Assembly (NCBI GenBank): GCA_001898405.1
Contig: MKTW01000019.1
Coordinates: 1,368-65,367, forward strand
DNA length: 64,000 bases
From: Sphingobacteriales bacterium 44-61
GTDB taxonomy: Bacteria; Bacteroidota; Bacteroidia; Chitinophagales; Chitinophagaceae
Direction: 5' to 3'
The notes beneath the pieces were generated by a model, which saw only the letters and a list, made by a program, of their open reading frames with translations, was not told the DNA's origin and ran no database searches. How positions within the stretch are numbered: position 1 is the stretch's first letter; each line of letters starts with the position of its first letter. This document shows positions 34,721-44,800 of the stretch, in pieces. A program made the position numbers and the translations under genes.

Positions 34721-35380
34721 TCATTCTCCTGTTTCTTCATTAGGCGCGTCCACAGGTTTGGATTGAGGTGACCCTTTTTGCCGCAGGAATACAGATAGGA
34801 TCACAATAGCAAAAACAGAAAGAAATTCACTCTGCCAGTTTTGAAAAGATTCAAACCAGAAACGAGATTGAGTGATATACCGTCCAAGGCTTTCAGCCGG
34901 CAGGCCCTTTATTCCAAGTTGCTCGTTTTCATCTTTAAAACTGCCATATAAGTGAATTATAAATGAAAGAACAAATAATATGAGAAGAGCGATCGTGAGG
35001 GAATGCTTGTATATCCTTAGTATCCATCCGCCTTTCCTGACAGGCCAGGGTGCGCCAGGGCGGCCAGGTGATGGCTCACGATCCACTTCATTTTCACCTT
35101 CACCCTCACATTTTTTTGATTCAGAAGATCCTTTTTGCCTAAGGGAGATTGTTAACACAACAAATAGAGCCATCTGAAGGAATTCACTTTCCCAGTTTTC
35201 AAATGTTGCCTGCAAAAAATGGCCTGACCGGAGGTATTGACCCATATCTGCTGCGGCCTGTCCCTCTTCTTCACGTTCTTTATTGTACTCCTTGAAACCG
35301 GTTAAAAATTGCCCGGTAAGTGCCAGCATAAATAAAATGATAAAGGCTAAAGAGAGACCATTGTTCTTAATCCATTTCAT
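34721..35380 (-). CDS. DUF6766 membrane protein with duplicated halves
   Basis: A 219-residue protein in which two similar units follow each other: a membrane helix, a loop with GQYLRSGHFLQATFENWESEF and a second helix ending LRQKGS; then the same order with GRYITQSRFWFESFQNWQSEF and LRQKGS. This is the DUF6766 layout. Four membrane helices are predicted. Function is unknown. A Gly/Pro/Arg-rich linker (REPSPGRPGAPWPVRKGG) joins the halves. It is convergent with the DUF4142 gene. Confidence 0.85.
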   Translation of the reverse strand: MKWIKNNGLSLAFIILFMLALTGQFLTGFKEYNKEREEEGQAAADMGQYLRSGHFLQATFENWESEFLQMALFVVLTISLRQKGSSESKKCEGEGENEVDREPSPGRPGAPWPVRKGGWILRIYKHSLTIALLILFVLSFIIHLYGSFKDENEQLGIKGLPAESLGRYITQSRFWFESFQNWQSEFLSVFAIVILSVFLRQKGSPQSKPVDAPNEETGE

Positions 35381-35498
35381 TGTATTAAAAATTACTATTC
35401 ATCTTACTCAATCACCTTATCCGAACTGCTGCATCCTGGTGGCATGCCATTTGTATTTTTATTTGTACTCTTTTTTGTTATCCCTAAAACCCACAATT

Positions 35499-36074
35499 AT
35501 GCCAACCACAAAAACAAGCAGCAGCAAAGCTGTAAAGAAGTCATCTGCGCCTGGAAGGGCTGCAGGCAATACTCAACTGGAGAAGTTCTTTACTGATGAA
35601 TTAAAGGATATCTATTGGGCCGAAAAACATCTTACCAAAGCATTGCCGAAAATGCAGAAAGCCGCTACCACGGAAGAATTGCAAAGTGCTATTGGGGAAC
35701 ATATTACCCAAACCGAAGAACATGTTGCAAGACTAGAGCATGTGTTTGAAATACTAGGTGAAAAAGCCCAGGCAAAAAAATGCGATGCAATGGAGGGGCT
35801 GGTAAAAGAAGGCGAGACGGTGATAGAAGAAACACAGGAAGGAAGTATGACCCGCGATGTGGGTATTATTATTTCAGCGCAAAAAGTAGAACATTATGAA
35901 ATTGCTTCCTATGGTAGTCTTGTGCAATTGGCCGCAACAATAGGCCATGAAGATATAGCCCAGATATTACAGGAAACCCTTGATGAAGAAAAACAAACAG
36001 ATGAAGGGCTTACTGCAATAGCAGAGAGTGATATCAACTGGGAAGCTGAACTGGAAGATGGAAGGAGGAAGTAA
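35499..36074 (+). CDS. Ferritin-like DUF892 protein (YciF-like)
   Basis: A 191-residue protein. After a Lys/Ser-rich N terminus (MPTTKTSSSKAVKKSS), the four-helix ferritin-like domain shows LEKFFTDELKDIYWAEKHL, ITQTEEHVARLEHVFEIL, ISAQKVEHYEIASYG and LQETLDEEKQTDEGL, with metal-ligand Glu and His residues at the expected places of the YciF/DUF892 family. YciF-type proteins are induced by osmotic and general stress. The frame is open to 35283, but that would overlap the DUF6766 gene; the chosen ATG is the family start. Confidence 0.92.
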   Translation: MPTTKTSSSKAVKKSSAPGRAAGNTQLEKFFTDELKDIYWAEKHLTKALPKMQKAATTEELQSAIGEHITQTEEHVARLEHVFEILGEKAQAKKCDAMEGLVKEGETVIEETQEGSMTRDVGIIISAQKVEHYEIASYGSLVQLAATIGHEDIAQILQETLDEEKQTDEGLTAIAESDINWEAELEDGRRK

Positions 36075-36092
36075 AGGAATGACTGATCGCAG

Positions 36093-36130
36093 GATCATCA
36101 GCCAGTAATAGGCTGGCTGATGATCTTTTA
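36093..36130 (+). terminator. Terminator after the DUF892 gene
   Basis: A perfect 13-bp stem (GATCATCAGCCAG/CTGGCTGATGATC) with a seven-base loop followed by TTTTATTA. It lies 19 bp past the stop codon and 15 bp before the next gene. Confidence 0.85.
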
Positions 36131-36144
36131 TTACTATAAACATT

Positions 36145-36636
36145 ATGAAAACAGCTATTTCATCAAAACGGTTAAAAACAGCCCGGCTTTTTGCCAGGAT
36201 ATCTACTTATGTTACCAGAAAAGCCGGGAGCCCCGTTGTTTCTATCATAGCTTTTCTGCTGGTATTGTTATGGGCGCTGACCGGTCCTCTTTTCCGGTTT
36301 TCCAATACCTGGCAGTTGGTAATAAATACCGGCACTACCATCATCACCTTCCTGATGGTCTTCATTATACAGCAATCACAAAATAAAGACACTGCTGCAA
36401 TCCATCTTAAACTAAATGAATTGATCGCCAGCCATGAAAAAGCCAGTAACCGGCTGGTGGATATAGAGGACCTTACAGAAGAAGAACTGATTATTCTTAA
36501 GAAATATTATGTAGAGCTTTCAGGTAAAGCAGAAAAGGAGAAAGATCTGTACTCATCTCATTCCATGGATGAAGCAGAAATAAATCATCAGACCAAATAT
36601 GAAAGACGCAAAAAAGCAAGAATGATCCAGTCATGA
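36145..36636 (+). CDS. Low-affinity iron permease family protein
   Basis: A 163-residue protein matching the bacterial low-affinity iron permease family: ARISTYVTRKAGSPVVSIIA, LLWALTGPLFRFSNTWQLVI, NTGTTIITFLMVFIIQQSQN and KDTAAIHLKLNELI, followed by a charged C-terminal region (about 95-163). Two membrane helices are visible. Despite the name, iron transport has not been shown for short bacterial members. It starts soon after the DUF892 terminator and precedes a 59-residue gene. Confidence 0.9.
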   Translation: MKTAISSKRLKTARLFARISTYVTRKAGSPVVSIIAFLLVLLWALTGPLFRFSNTWQLVINTGTTIITFLMVFIIQQSQNKDTAAIHLKLNELIASHEKASNRLVDIEDLTEEELIILKKYYVELSGKAEKEKDLYSSHSMDEAEINHQTKYERRKKARMIQS

Positions 36637-36673
36637 TTAAACTGCTTTAGAAAACACAAAAACCTTTTGCCAA

Positions 36674-36853
36674 ATGAAATCACTACAAAAATCCATCAAG
36701 AACCATGGTATACAAAGCCTGGTCGTGTACAAGAAAGAAAAAGAATTATCTGTAAAGGTCAAAAAATCTGACCCTTCTATCTATTATCCTAAAGTGATCA
36801 TGCCAGAACAGCCGTTCCGCTATATCAAAACAAAAAAATATGAATGCTGGTAA
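36674..36853 (+). CDS. Small basic protein, 59 residues
   Basis: An ATG at 36674 opens a 60-codon frame (MKSLQKSIKNHGIQSLVVY, PSIYYPKVIMPEQPFRY, ending TKKYECW). It is Lys-rich with an aromatic C-terminal half and no signal peptide. No family recognised. It follows the iron permease-family gene on the same strand with a 37-bp gap, and the translation looks protein-like. It falls just under common length limits. Confidence 0.5.
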   Translation: MKSLQKSIKNHGIQSLVVYKKEKELSVKVKKSDPSIYYPKVIMPEQPFRYIKTKKYECW

Positions 36854-37359
36854 CAACTTTACTTATCATCTGTCATGAACAATCGCATGCTTCATAATAT
36901 CAAGTGCTTAATAATTATGCCAGTTGTATTACGGGGTAAGATTCAGCTACTGGTCGGTAAAATGAGTTCATTTGGAAACAGTAAAGAGGGCAGCATTTTC
37001 CGGCAACCGATCCTCCTTCTTTATACAAGTCTATAATTCTTACTGATTTATCGTTAATTTTTTCCCGGAAGCTTCATTTCTAGGTCAAATGCATTAGTTT
37101 TATGCCCTCTTAAGTCCGCCCTTTTTAAATTCCCCCAATATTTTGTTGAATCCTGTATTCGCGTTAGCGCGGAATACTGCTATTGTTACCCCCTGTCCGG
37201 ATGGGGTAACCAGAGAAAAACGCCATGCCGGATGCAATTACCACATGGTTGCGGGCAGATCGATGTGTCTGTGCCGACCGGTTTTAATTTGTCATATGAG
37301 ATCGTTTGTTGTTTTATGCGCTGATTAAAATGACCAGCGGAATTATTATATAGACTGGA
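36854..37359. other. Intergenic region upstream of the NarL-type regulator
   Basis: About 500 bp without a convincing gene; a 53-codon plus-strand frame from 36875 has no recognisable features. It contains an 8-bp inverted repeat, GTTACCCC/GGGGTAAC at 37185-37192 and 37203-37210, and an imperfect one just before it (GTATTCGCG/CGCGGAATAC). Neither is followed by T runs, so they look more like protein-binding sites or RNA structure than terminators. Confidence 0.5.
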
Positions 37360-37995
37360 ATGAAAAGGATCACTGTTTTATTGGTTGATGACCATCGCCT
37401 GATGATGGAAGCCTGGGCAATTGTATTGGGGCAAAACAAGCAATTCAAAGTAGTAGGGCAGGCCGCTGATTTTGCACAGGCTATTGAATTGGTAGAAACG
37501 CACCACCCTGATATCGTGTTGACGGATATCAATATGTCGCCCCAGGACGGTTTTGTGCTTACAGAAAAGATACTGGAGATATCACCGGAGTCGGGGGTTA
37601 TTGGAGTATCGATGCACAATATCCCCCTCTATGCCAAAAAGATGTTGCGTATAGGAGGGAAGGGATATGTTACAAAGAACTCTTCCAAGGATGAACTTGT
37701 AACTGCCATCCTGGAAGTATATGAAGGGAATATTTATATCTGCAAAGAGATCAAAGACATTCTGGCTAATGATCAGCTTGATGATAATAATGAAATGATG
37801 AAATTATATTCCCTCACGGAAAAAGAACTCGATATCATCGCTTGTGTTAAACAGGGAATGTCTTCCCGGGAAATAGCTGAGTTGAAAGATGTGACGTTGA
37901 AGACGGTGGAAGTGCACCGGTATAATATTCTTAAAAAATTGGGATTGCCGAATACGGCTGCGTTGGTGAGCTATATCCAATCCAAAGGCTTATAA
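37360..37995 (+). CDS. NarL/FixJ-type response regulator (LuxR HTH), orphan
   Basis: A 211-residue two-domain regulator. The receiver has D10-D11 in LLVDDHRLM, phospho-acceptor D56 in IVLTDINM and the lysine in GYVTKNSSKDEL. The LuxR-type HTH (about 145-205) shows LTEKELDIIACVKQGMSSRE and LKTVEVHRYNILKKLG. No sensor kinase is adjacent. It is convergent with the surface-adhesin operon, separated by a shared terminator; regulators of this kind often sit near such loci in Bacteroidota, so control of that operon is a reasonable guess. Confidence 0.93.
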   Translation: MKRITVLLVDDHRLMMEAWAIVLGQNKQFKVVGQAADFAQAIELVETHHPDIVLTDINMSPQDGFVLTEKILEISPESGVIGVSMHNIPLYAKKMLRIGGKGYVTKNSSKDELVTAILEVYEGNIYICKEIKDILANDQLDDNNEMMKLYSLTEKELDIIACVKQGMSSREIAELKDVTLKTVEVHRYNILKKLGLPNTAALVSYIQSKGL

Positions 37996-38033
37996 CACGA
38001 ATGGTCCGAATGAAACGCGAATGACGCTAATAA

Positions 38034-38070
38034 AATAAAAGCCACCCGCTGCAGATGGGTGGCTTTTATT
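38034..38070. terminator. Bidirectional terminator
   Basis: A perfect 14-bp inverted repeat (AATAAAAGCCACCC/GGGTGGCTTTTATT) with a nine-base loop lies between the convergent regulator and PorE-like genes. The A/T ends provide U-rich tails in both directions. Confidence 0.88.
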
Positions 38071-38089
38071 AAAGACGTCTTTTGAGAAT

Positions 38090-40747
38090 TTAATGGGTTG
38101 TAAGAGATCTGTCTTGCTGAATGAGTTTGAATTCAACTCTGCGGTTCATCCATCTTCCATCAGGATTGTCCTGACCAGCGATCATTTCAGCTTCGAGCGG
38201 GCAACATTCACCCAGGGCAGTTCCGCCAAGCCGCGTCCGGCTTATGCCTTGTGCCGTCAGGTAATTGATAACCGCATTCACACGCTCCTGTGCCAACCTG
38301 AGATTGTAAGTGGCACTTCCTTTACTGTCAGTGTATCCATTCATTTCCACACGCATGGTAATATCCTGTTTCATCAGCTCGGCAAGCCTGTCGAGGTTTC
38401 TGAAGTATTCTTCATCAACAACAGACTGATCGAATGAAAAACGTACAACAGGCTGGAAGATTCCGGTTGGCGGTTTACTCCGTCCAACCCTGCCTGAATT
38501 ATAAGCTGCTGTTCTTACCGGTCCATTTTCTGCAACCAGTTGATCATTGGCGCCATTGATAACAGGTATTGACGTGTTGTCTGTCAATCCAAGTATCCTG
38601 AATTCCACCCTGCGGTTCAGACTGCGTCCTTCAGGACTATCAAGGCCGTCAACGATTTCGGGAACGGCGGGAAAAGATTCACCATATGACTTACCGATCA
38701 GCCGGTCAGCGCTGATCCCTTTGCTGCGCAGGTAATCGATACATGCATCCACCCGGCGCTGCGCCAACCGCAGGTTATACTCTTCGGTACCGAAGGCATC
38801 TGTGTGGCCGCCAACTTCTACTACTAATGATGGGTTCTTTTCCATTATACTAACTAATGCATCTAAATTGGGATAATATTTCTTTTCTAAAAAAGATTTG
38901 TCAAATGCAAATCTGGCGATTATTGTCGGATTGTTCGTCGGTCCTTTGTCAGGATCAAACACCTCGCCTGGTGGTTTCTTGGGTGCCCCTTTGCCCTTAT
39001 CCGGCTCAAAGATCTCATCTGTCTTTGCCAGATCAGGTGGGCGTCCCACATCAGGGTCAAATATTTCATTGGAAGAAAGGCTTAGATCACTATTCCGGAT
39101 ACTGTCGCGGCCTGTTAGGATTGTAACAATATAGCTGCTGGTATCCGTCTTATATTCTTGCTTCTGCGCTACCATATCGTAACGGGAAGTACTTCTTAAT
39201 TCGAACTGGTAAGAACCTGTACTGTCTGTTTCCCTTACAAGGATGATATTGCCATCCTTCTTCGGGTCTTTTACATATAATGATACGCCAGGTAATGGCT
39301 CTCCGGTCTTTTCATCCACAACCTTACCGGATATATATTGAATATTATCCTGCACCACGGCAAACAGATCGAGACAGCAATCCGATTCCCGGTCGGAACT
39401 CAGCCAGCCGGTACTCCAGAGATTATCTTCATCCGTGCCAACATAATACTGGTCGTCCTTTGTTGAATTGACCGGGCTACCTGGATTAACAGGATGTTCC
39501 CAACGGACGGTTTCGATATCGCCTTTAGAAGAATAAATATCAAACCCGCCCATGCCAACATGACCATTGCTGGAAAAAACCAGGCTCTTGCTGCCGGAAT
39601 GGTACCAGGGTGAAGCTTCGTCATTCGGCGTATTGATAAAAATACCCATGTTCTGAACAGAAGCCGGTTCCCGGTCTGCATTCAGTTTTGCAAACCAGAT
39701 ATCATATTTACCAAAACCTCCGTCTCTGTCGGAAGAGAACAAAAGATATTTTCCATCAGGAGTGATGAATGGCTGCGTGCTGTTGGAGCCATCCAGGTTT
39801 ACCGGGGCTGACAATTTCACCGGCGCCGCCCAGTTGCCATCCGGATTTTTCCTGGCACTATAAATAGCAGCAGTGATATTGCCGTTTTCTTTCTTCCAGC
39901 GTGTGAAGAATAACTGTTGTCCATCTTGTGTAATAGAGGGGAGGCCATTATTATAGCCAGGCTCCTCCGGTATATTCACCAGTTTGGCCGCTTCACGGAT
40001 ATTGCTACTGTCTGCTGCGCTGAAAAGCCTTGCAGAGTAAGCAGGATATCCGTTATACATCTTGCTGCTGTCGGTAAACATGGCCGTAAAAAAAACATCA
40101 TGTGCTGCTGATGTGGCCAGTGCATATGCAGATGTATTAGCAGCATTGGGTTTCCGGGTTACAGTGAACAGGTGTTTATCGCTTTCCTGCTGTGTGCGGA
40201 TATAGCGGAGATTGGCCAATTCCCTGTCAGCCGCCTGGGTCCATTCATCTTTTACAGAACGGGAGTCGCGAAACTCAGTAATTACTTTTATCGCTTCATC
40301 ATATTTCTGGTTGGCACGAAGTGTTACACCATACCAGTATTGACTGGCAGGGTAGGAGCCTAATGAATAAGATGTTGCTTCTTTATACCATTTTTCTGCC
40401 TGTTTAAAATCATTATGTAAACGATAGCTTTCTGCAAGACGGTATACGGCACCCTGGCGGGCTACCGTGCCTTCCATATTCTGTTTCCCTTTTTTCCTTA
40501 CTGCAAAGGGGCTTGAAGAGACCCTGTTAGACTCTTTTTCACCCGCGAGGTACTTTTCATAATACTGCGCTGCTTCATAATAATTCTTCTCATTGAATAA
40601 TTTTTCCGCCTCTTCAAATAAAGCCGGTTCATTGCTTTGCGCCTGTACAGTGCCCATACCCAGCAAAAAGCAGGATATAAAAGCGCCAGCAACCCTTTTC
40701 AGGGATGCAACTGGTATGGCTGGCCGATGGCTGAAATAGGTACCCAT
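38090..40747 (-). CDS. PorE/SprE-like T9SS protein with two OmpA domains
   Basis: An 885-residue exported protein (leader ends VQAQ). In order: TPR-like helices (about 40-185: AEKLFNEKNYYEAAQYYEKY), PD40 beta-propeller (about 190-455: GKYLLFSSDRDGGFGKYDIW), a carboxypeptidase-regulatory-like domain (about 470-545), an acidic linker with three copies of a (I/V)F(E/D)PD(K/V)G motif, and two OmpA C-terminal domains (about 605-721 and 764-885). Both OmpA units keep the peptidoglycan-contact Asp (GHTDAFG, GYTDSKG) and the NRRVEF motif. PorE-type proteins anchor the T9SS to peptidoglycan. It is last in the operon, 12 bp after the SprF gene. Confidence 0.9.
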   Translation of the reverse strand: MGTYFSHRPAIPVASLKRVAGAFISCFLLGMGTVQAQSNEPALFEEAEKLFNEKNYYEAAQYYEKYLAGEKESNRVSSSPFAVRKKGKQNMEGTVARQGAVYRLAESYRLHNDFKQAEKWYKEATSYSLGSYPASQYWYGVTLRANQKYDEAIKVITEFRDSRSVKDEWTQAADRELANLRYIRTQQESDKHLFTVTRKPNAANTSAYALATSAAHDVFFTAMFTDSSKMYNGYPAYSARLFSAADSSNIREAAKLVNIPEEPGYNNGLPSITQDGQQLFFTRWKKENGNITAAIYSARKNPDGNWAAPVKLSAPVNLDGSNSTQPFITPDGKYLLFSSDRDGGFGKYDIWFAKLNADREPASVQNMGIFINTPNDEASPWYHSGSKSLVFSSNGHVGMGGFDIYSSKGDIETVRWEHPVNPGSPVNSTKDDQYYVGTDEDNLWSTGWLSSDRESDCCLDLFAVVQDNIQYISGKVVDEKTGEPLPGVSLYVKDPKKDGNIILVRETDSTGSYQFELRSTSRYDMVAQKQEYKTDTSSYIVTILTGRDSIRNSDLSLSSNEIFDPDVGRPPDLAKTDEIFEPDKGKGAPKKPPGEVFDPDKGPTNNPTIIARFAFDKSFLEKKYYPNLDALVSIMEKNPSLVVEVGGHTDAFGTEEYNLRLAQRRVDACIDYLRSKGISADRLIGKSYGESFPAVPEIVDGLDSPEGRSLNRRVEFRILGLTDNTSIPVINGANDQLVAENGPVRTAAYNSGRVGRSKPPTGIFQPVVRFSFDQSVVDEEYFRNLDRLAELMKQDITMRVEMNGYTDSKGSATYNLRLAQERVNAVINYLTAQGISRTRLGGTALGECCPLEAEMIAGQDNPDGRWMNRRVEFKLIQQDRSLTTH

Positions 40748-40759
40748 AGTCTTCCTCTT

Positions 40760-41764
40760 TTAAAAACGTGGACAGTAGAATGGTTTGGTTTTGATCTCAG
40801 TATTTCCTCCCCATCCTACATAAGAAAGTGAAACCTCAATACTGCTTCTGCTGATCGATCCTGCGGTTTTGGATGATGCATTCACATCATAACTCATACC
40901 TACAGTGAATCCTTTATGATAGAATCCCACAAAGGGAGCTAAAGCATCGTCGATCCGGAGGTTGGCGCCAAACATCAGGTCGGTATTAGCACCGCCATAC
41001 AATTGTGCATAAGCGCCGATCATTTTTTCCTGGGCATTTCCCTGGCGCATATACAGGAGGTTCGGAACAATATCAAACATGTCCGACACAAATATTCTTG
41101 CACCTGCATGTACGCTGTACCTGATCGGTAATCTTCCTTTTTCACCACCACTGATAAAAGGATCAGTAGGGCGGGTGAGGTGGAATGCAGCAATGCCGCC
41201 AAACAGGTTCATTTTTTTGCCTGCCGTGCCATCATAATAAGAAATACCTGCGCCTGCGTCGAATGCAGTAACAGAAGGCTTATAAAAGTTTTCCGAAGTA
41301 ATGGACGAAGGATTATAACCAAGGCCTGCTACCCATTGATCACCGAATTGAAGTTTGCTGACATTGAAACGGCGATTGATCAAACCACCCTGTATGGCCA
41401 TCACCACCTGGTGATCGCCAAACCTGACACCTGTGTAAGCGAAATTGAGATACCCATTGGTATAATTATATGCACCATCTGAAGAAGACTGATGCATCAC
41501 GTTAAGTCCGAGATTCAGGTTTTTACTGGTAGGAGCTTCTGCTGATATTCCTTGCGTGGTCAATGTATTGCTATATTGGCTTCTCCATACTGCCGATACT
41601 CTGTAATCGCCTTCAATGGCACCGGTCAATGCAGGATTCAGGAACATCGGTTGAATAAAATATTGCGAAAAATGCGGGTCAACCTGGGCTTTTATCGCCC
41701 CACCCGAACCGATCACGGCCAGCAGCAGGGCCGTAACAGTTTTCAGCAATTGATTCTTATTCAT
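40760..41764 (-). CDS. PorP/SprF-family type IX secretion membrane protein
   Basis: A 334-residue outer-membrane barrel of the PorP/SprF family: signal peptide (MNKNQLLKTVTALLLAVIG), then the signature VDPHFSQYFIQPMFLNPALTGA, AVWRSQYS and GVRFGDHQVVMAIQGG. These proteins tether T9SS substrates with type B C-terminal domains at the surface. It sits between the giant adhesin (48-bp gap) and the PorE-like gene (12-bp gap), matching the common trio of substrate, SprF and OmpA protein. Confidence 0.94.
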   Translation of the reverse strand: MNKNQLLKTVTALLLAVIGSGGAIKAQVDPHFSQYFIQPMFLNPALTGAIEGDYRVSAVWRSQYSNTLTTQGISAEAPTSKNLNLGLNVMHQSSSDGAYNYTNGYLNFAYTGVRFGDHQVVMAIQGGLINRRFNVSKLQFGDQWVAGLGYNPSSITSENFYKPSVTAFDAGAGISYYDGTAGKKMNLFGGIAAFHLTRPTDPFISGGEKGRLPIRYSVHAGARIFVSDMFDIVPNLLYMRQGNAQEKMIGAYAQLYGGANTDLMFGANLRIDDALAPFVGFYHKGFTVGMSYDVNASSKTAGSISRSSIEVSLSYVGWGGNTEIKTKPFYCPRF

Positions 41765-41812
41765 TCGAATGGTTTTTATAGGTCTGATGATATTGGGTTA
41801 ATGTTATTGTCG

Positions 41813-44800
41813 CTATCTTATAAGGTTTACTGTACCTCTCTTTGTAATAACTGTATTGTCGATAAAGGTGACTTTCACACCAAAAGGATACACGCCAACC
41901 GGCTGTTGCTTTCCTTTGAATATTCCATCCCATCCCTTATCCTTGTCTTTTGTTTCGTATACCAATTCGCCCCACTGGTTGAACACACGCAGTTCTACTG
42001 ACTTAATGGAGGAACCATATACTTTGAACACATCGTTTTTGCCATCATTGTTTGGCGTAAAGGCATTCGGGATATAGAAGTCCTTATCGCTTGGTTCCAG
42101 CGCTACTGTAAGACTGGTTGTATCCAAACATCCATCAACAGAGCGGCCTATCACAGTAAATGTTTGCGAGCTGTCTTTGATGATAAACGACTGGCTCAAG
42201 GCTGTCTGGGCCTGGAATACGGATGCCGGTTTCCAGCCAATCACTGAATATGCACTATTTGCACCAGTGGTAAGCGTCAGGGTAGTGCCCGGCATGATGG
42301 GGTTGGCATTTGCCGTAAGCGTTACATCAAAATCCCTTACCTGTACCTGCACCGAAGCTGTAGCCACACAACCCGCAGCGTTTGTTGCCACTGCTGTATA
42401 AGTAGTGGTTGCTTGCGGATATACAATAACGCTATTGCCGCCACTCATATTTTGCCAGGTGATAGTATTGCCGGGTGAAGAGGCGGTAAGTGTTACTGCT
42501 TCACCTTTACACACCAGTGATGCACCTGATACCGTAATAACCGGTTGGCTATTGATGGTTACTACCACAGGTTTTGCGTCTGTAACGCAACCACCGGTTG
42601 CAGAGATACCGCGGATATAATAAGTGCCGCTTACTGATATTGCAGATGTATTGCTCAATGGAGTAGTGCAGGCTGCGTCTGTATAATACTGGAAGCTCAG
42701 ACCCGATGTGCTGCCTGCAGTTACTGCGCTTGTGGTGATATCGACAGTACCAGGCAAACAAACAGGTGCTGGATCGTTTACTACCAATACCGGCATTGGC
42801 AGAATACTGATGGAGGCATTAGTAGTATTGCTGCAAAGGCCGTTATTAAAGCTATAAATAACAGTATAAGTGCCCGGCGTGCTGTTGCTGATATCGATAG
42901 CCCCGGTGGTTGCGTTGATGGACAGGCCTGCAGGACTGCTGGTATAAACACCACCACCTAAGCCGGTTTGCGTAACAGTACCTGTGCCACCTGCATTCAC
43001 ACAGAACGGAGAGCTGCTATAATCAATCGTAGCAGTAGGCTGCAGATTGATCACTACGTTCACCGCTTCTATGCCAGTAACACATCCTGAAGGTGCAACA
43101 CCTTGTATATAATAAGTGCCGCTCGTACTGATCGATTCAGGTTTGGATAAAGTTACAAGGCCAGCCGGATCTATATAATAGTTATAAGCAAGACCTGGTG
43201 TGCTGCCTGCTGTGATAGTCGGAGCAGTGATGTTTACCGTACCTGGTGCACAAACTGCTGCAGGATCAGTGATCATCAGCACAGGCAGAGGATCAATGCG
43301 CAGCGTTGCAGTAGCTGTATTGCTGCAGGTGCCATTAGTGAAGCTGTATGTAACCGTATATGTTCCTGGTGTGCTGCCAACAATATTGACTTCACCGGTT
43401 GATGGGTTAATGGACAAACCTGGTGTTGAACTGTATGTTCCGCCGCCCTGGCCGGTATGTGTAACCGTAGCTGCTGCTGTTTGTGCTGCGCAATAGGGTG
43501 AACCGGTATATGCGATTGTTGCAACAGGTTGGGGGTTGACAGTTACTGTAACTGGCCGGATCGTCGTTTTACATCCGGTTGCTGTTGTTCCCTGTATATA
43601 ATAAGTACCGCTTGCAGTTACCACATCCGGGTTGGAGAGAGCAGTAGCGCCCGCAGCATCAGTGAAATAAGCGAAACTTAATCCTGGCGTGCTTCCCGCA
43701 GTTATAGCGGCGGCAGTGAGGTTAATTGTAGCCGGCACACAAACAGGAGCAGGATCAGTGATCGTTAACACCGGTTGTGGCGCTATTGTCAATGTAGTTG
43801 TTGCAGTATTGGTGCAGGATCCATTGCTGAATGTATATGTAACAGTATATGTACCAGGTGTGCTTGCAGAAAGATTTACTTCACCTGTGGCAGGGTCAAT
43901 TGTTAATCCGGAAGTAGAGCTATAGCTTCCACCGCCCTGACCGGTTTGTGTAACAGTTGCGTTGCCGCCCGATGTGCAGAACGGAGATCCCGCATAAGAG
44001 ATACTGGCCACCGGTAATGGATTAATTGTTACCGTTACTGGTTCGACAGGTGTTTTACATCCTGAAGCTGCAGTGCCCTGGATATAATAAGTGCCACTGC
44101 TCGTAATGGCAGATGGATTGCTCAATGTTATTGTTCCGGCAGCATCAGTGAAATAAGTAAAGCTTAATCCTGGTGTACTGCCTGCAGTTATAGCACCGGC
44201 GGTAAGATCAATACTGGCTGGTGCACAAACCGCAGCAGGGTTATTGATCACCAGTACGGGGTTGGCTACAATTGTTACAACAGCAGTGGTGGTATTGTTG
44301 CAGGATCCGTTGCTGAAACTATATGTTACCGTATATGTTCCCGGTGTGCTGGTTGCTATATTGATAATGCCTGTAGTAGGATTGATCGCCAGACCTGCAG
44401 TAGAACTGTATGTGCCGCCGCCCTGACCTGTTTGTGTTACAGTTACGGAAGGTGTAGCTGCCTGGCAATAAGGTGAGCCCGGGTAGCTGATCGTAGCAAC
44501 CGGCAAAGGATTGATCGTAACGGTTACCGGTAAGATCGCTGTTTTACAGCCTGAAGCAGCAGTGCCCTGGATATAATAGGTTCCGCTTGTGCCTACTGCA
44601 TTGGGATTTGCCAGCGCCGTGGTGCCACTTGCATCAGTGAAATAAGTAAAGGTCAACCCTGCGGTACTTCCTGTTGTTACCGCAGATGCAGTAAGATCAA
44701 CAGTAGCGGGTGAACAAACCGGTGCAGGATCATGTGTGATCAATACCGGTGCAGCCACGATCGTGATCGATGTAGTAGTAGAGCTGCTGCAGCTTCCATT

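Noticed and set aside
37143-37328. Plus-strand 61-codon frame before the NarL-type regulator
   Set aside because: It spans two inverted repeats and has no protein-like features.
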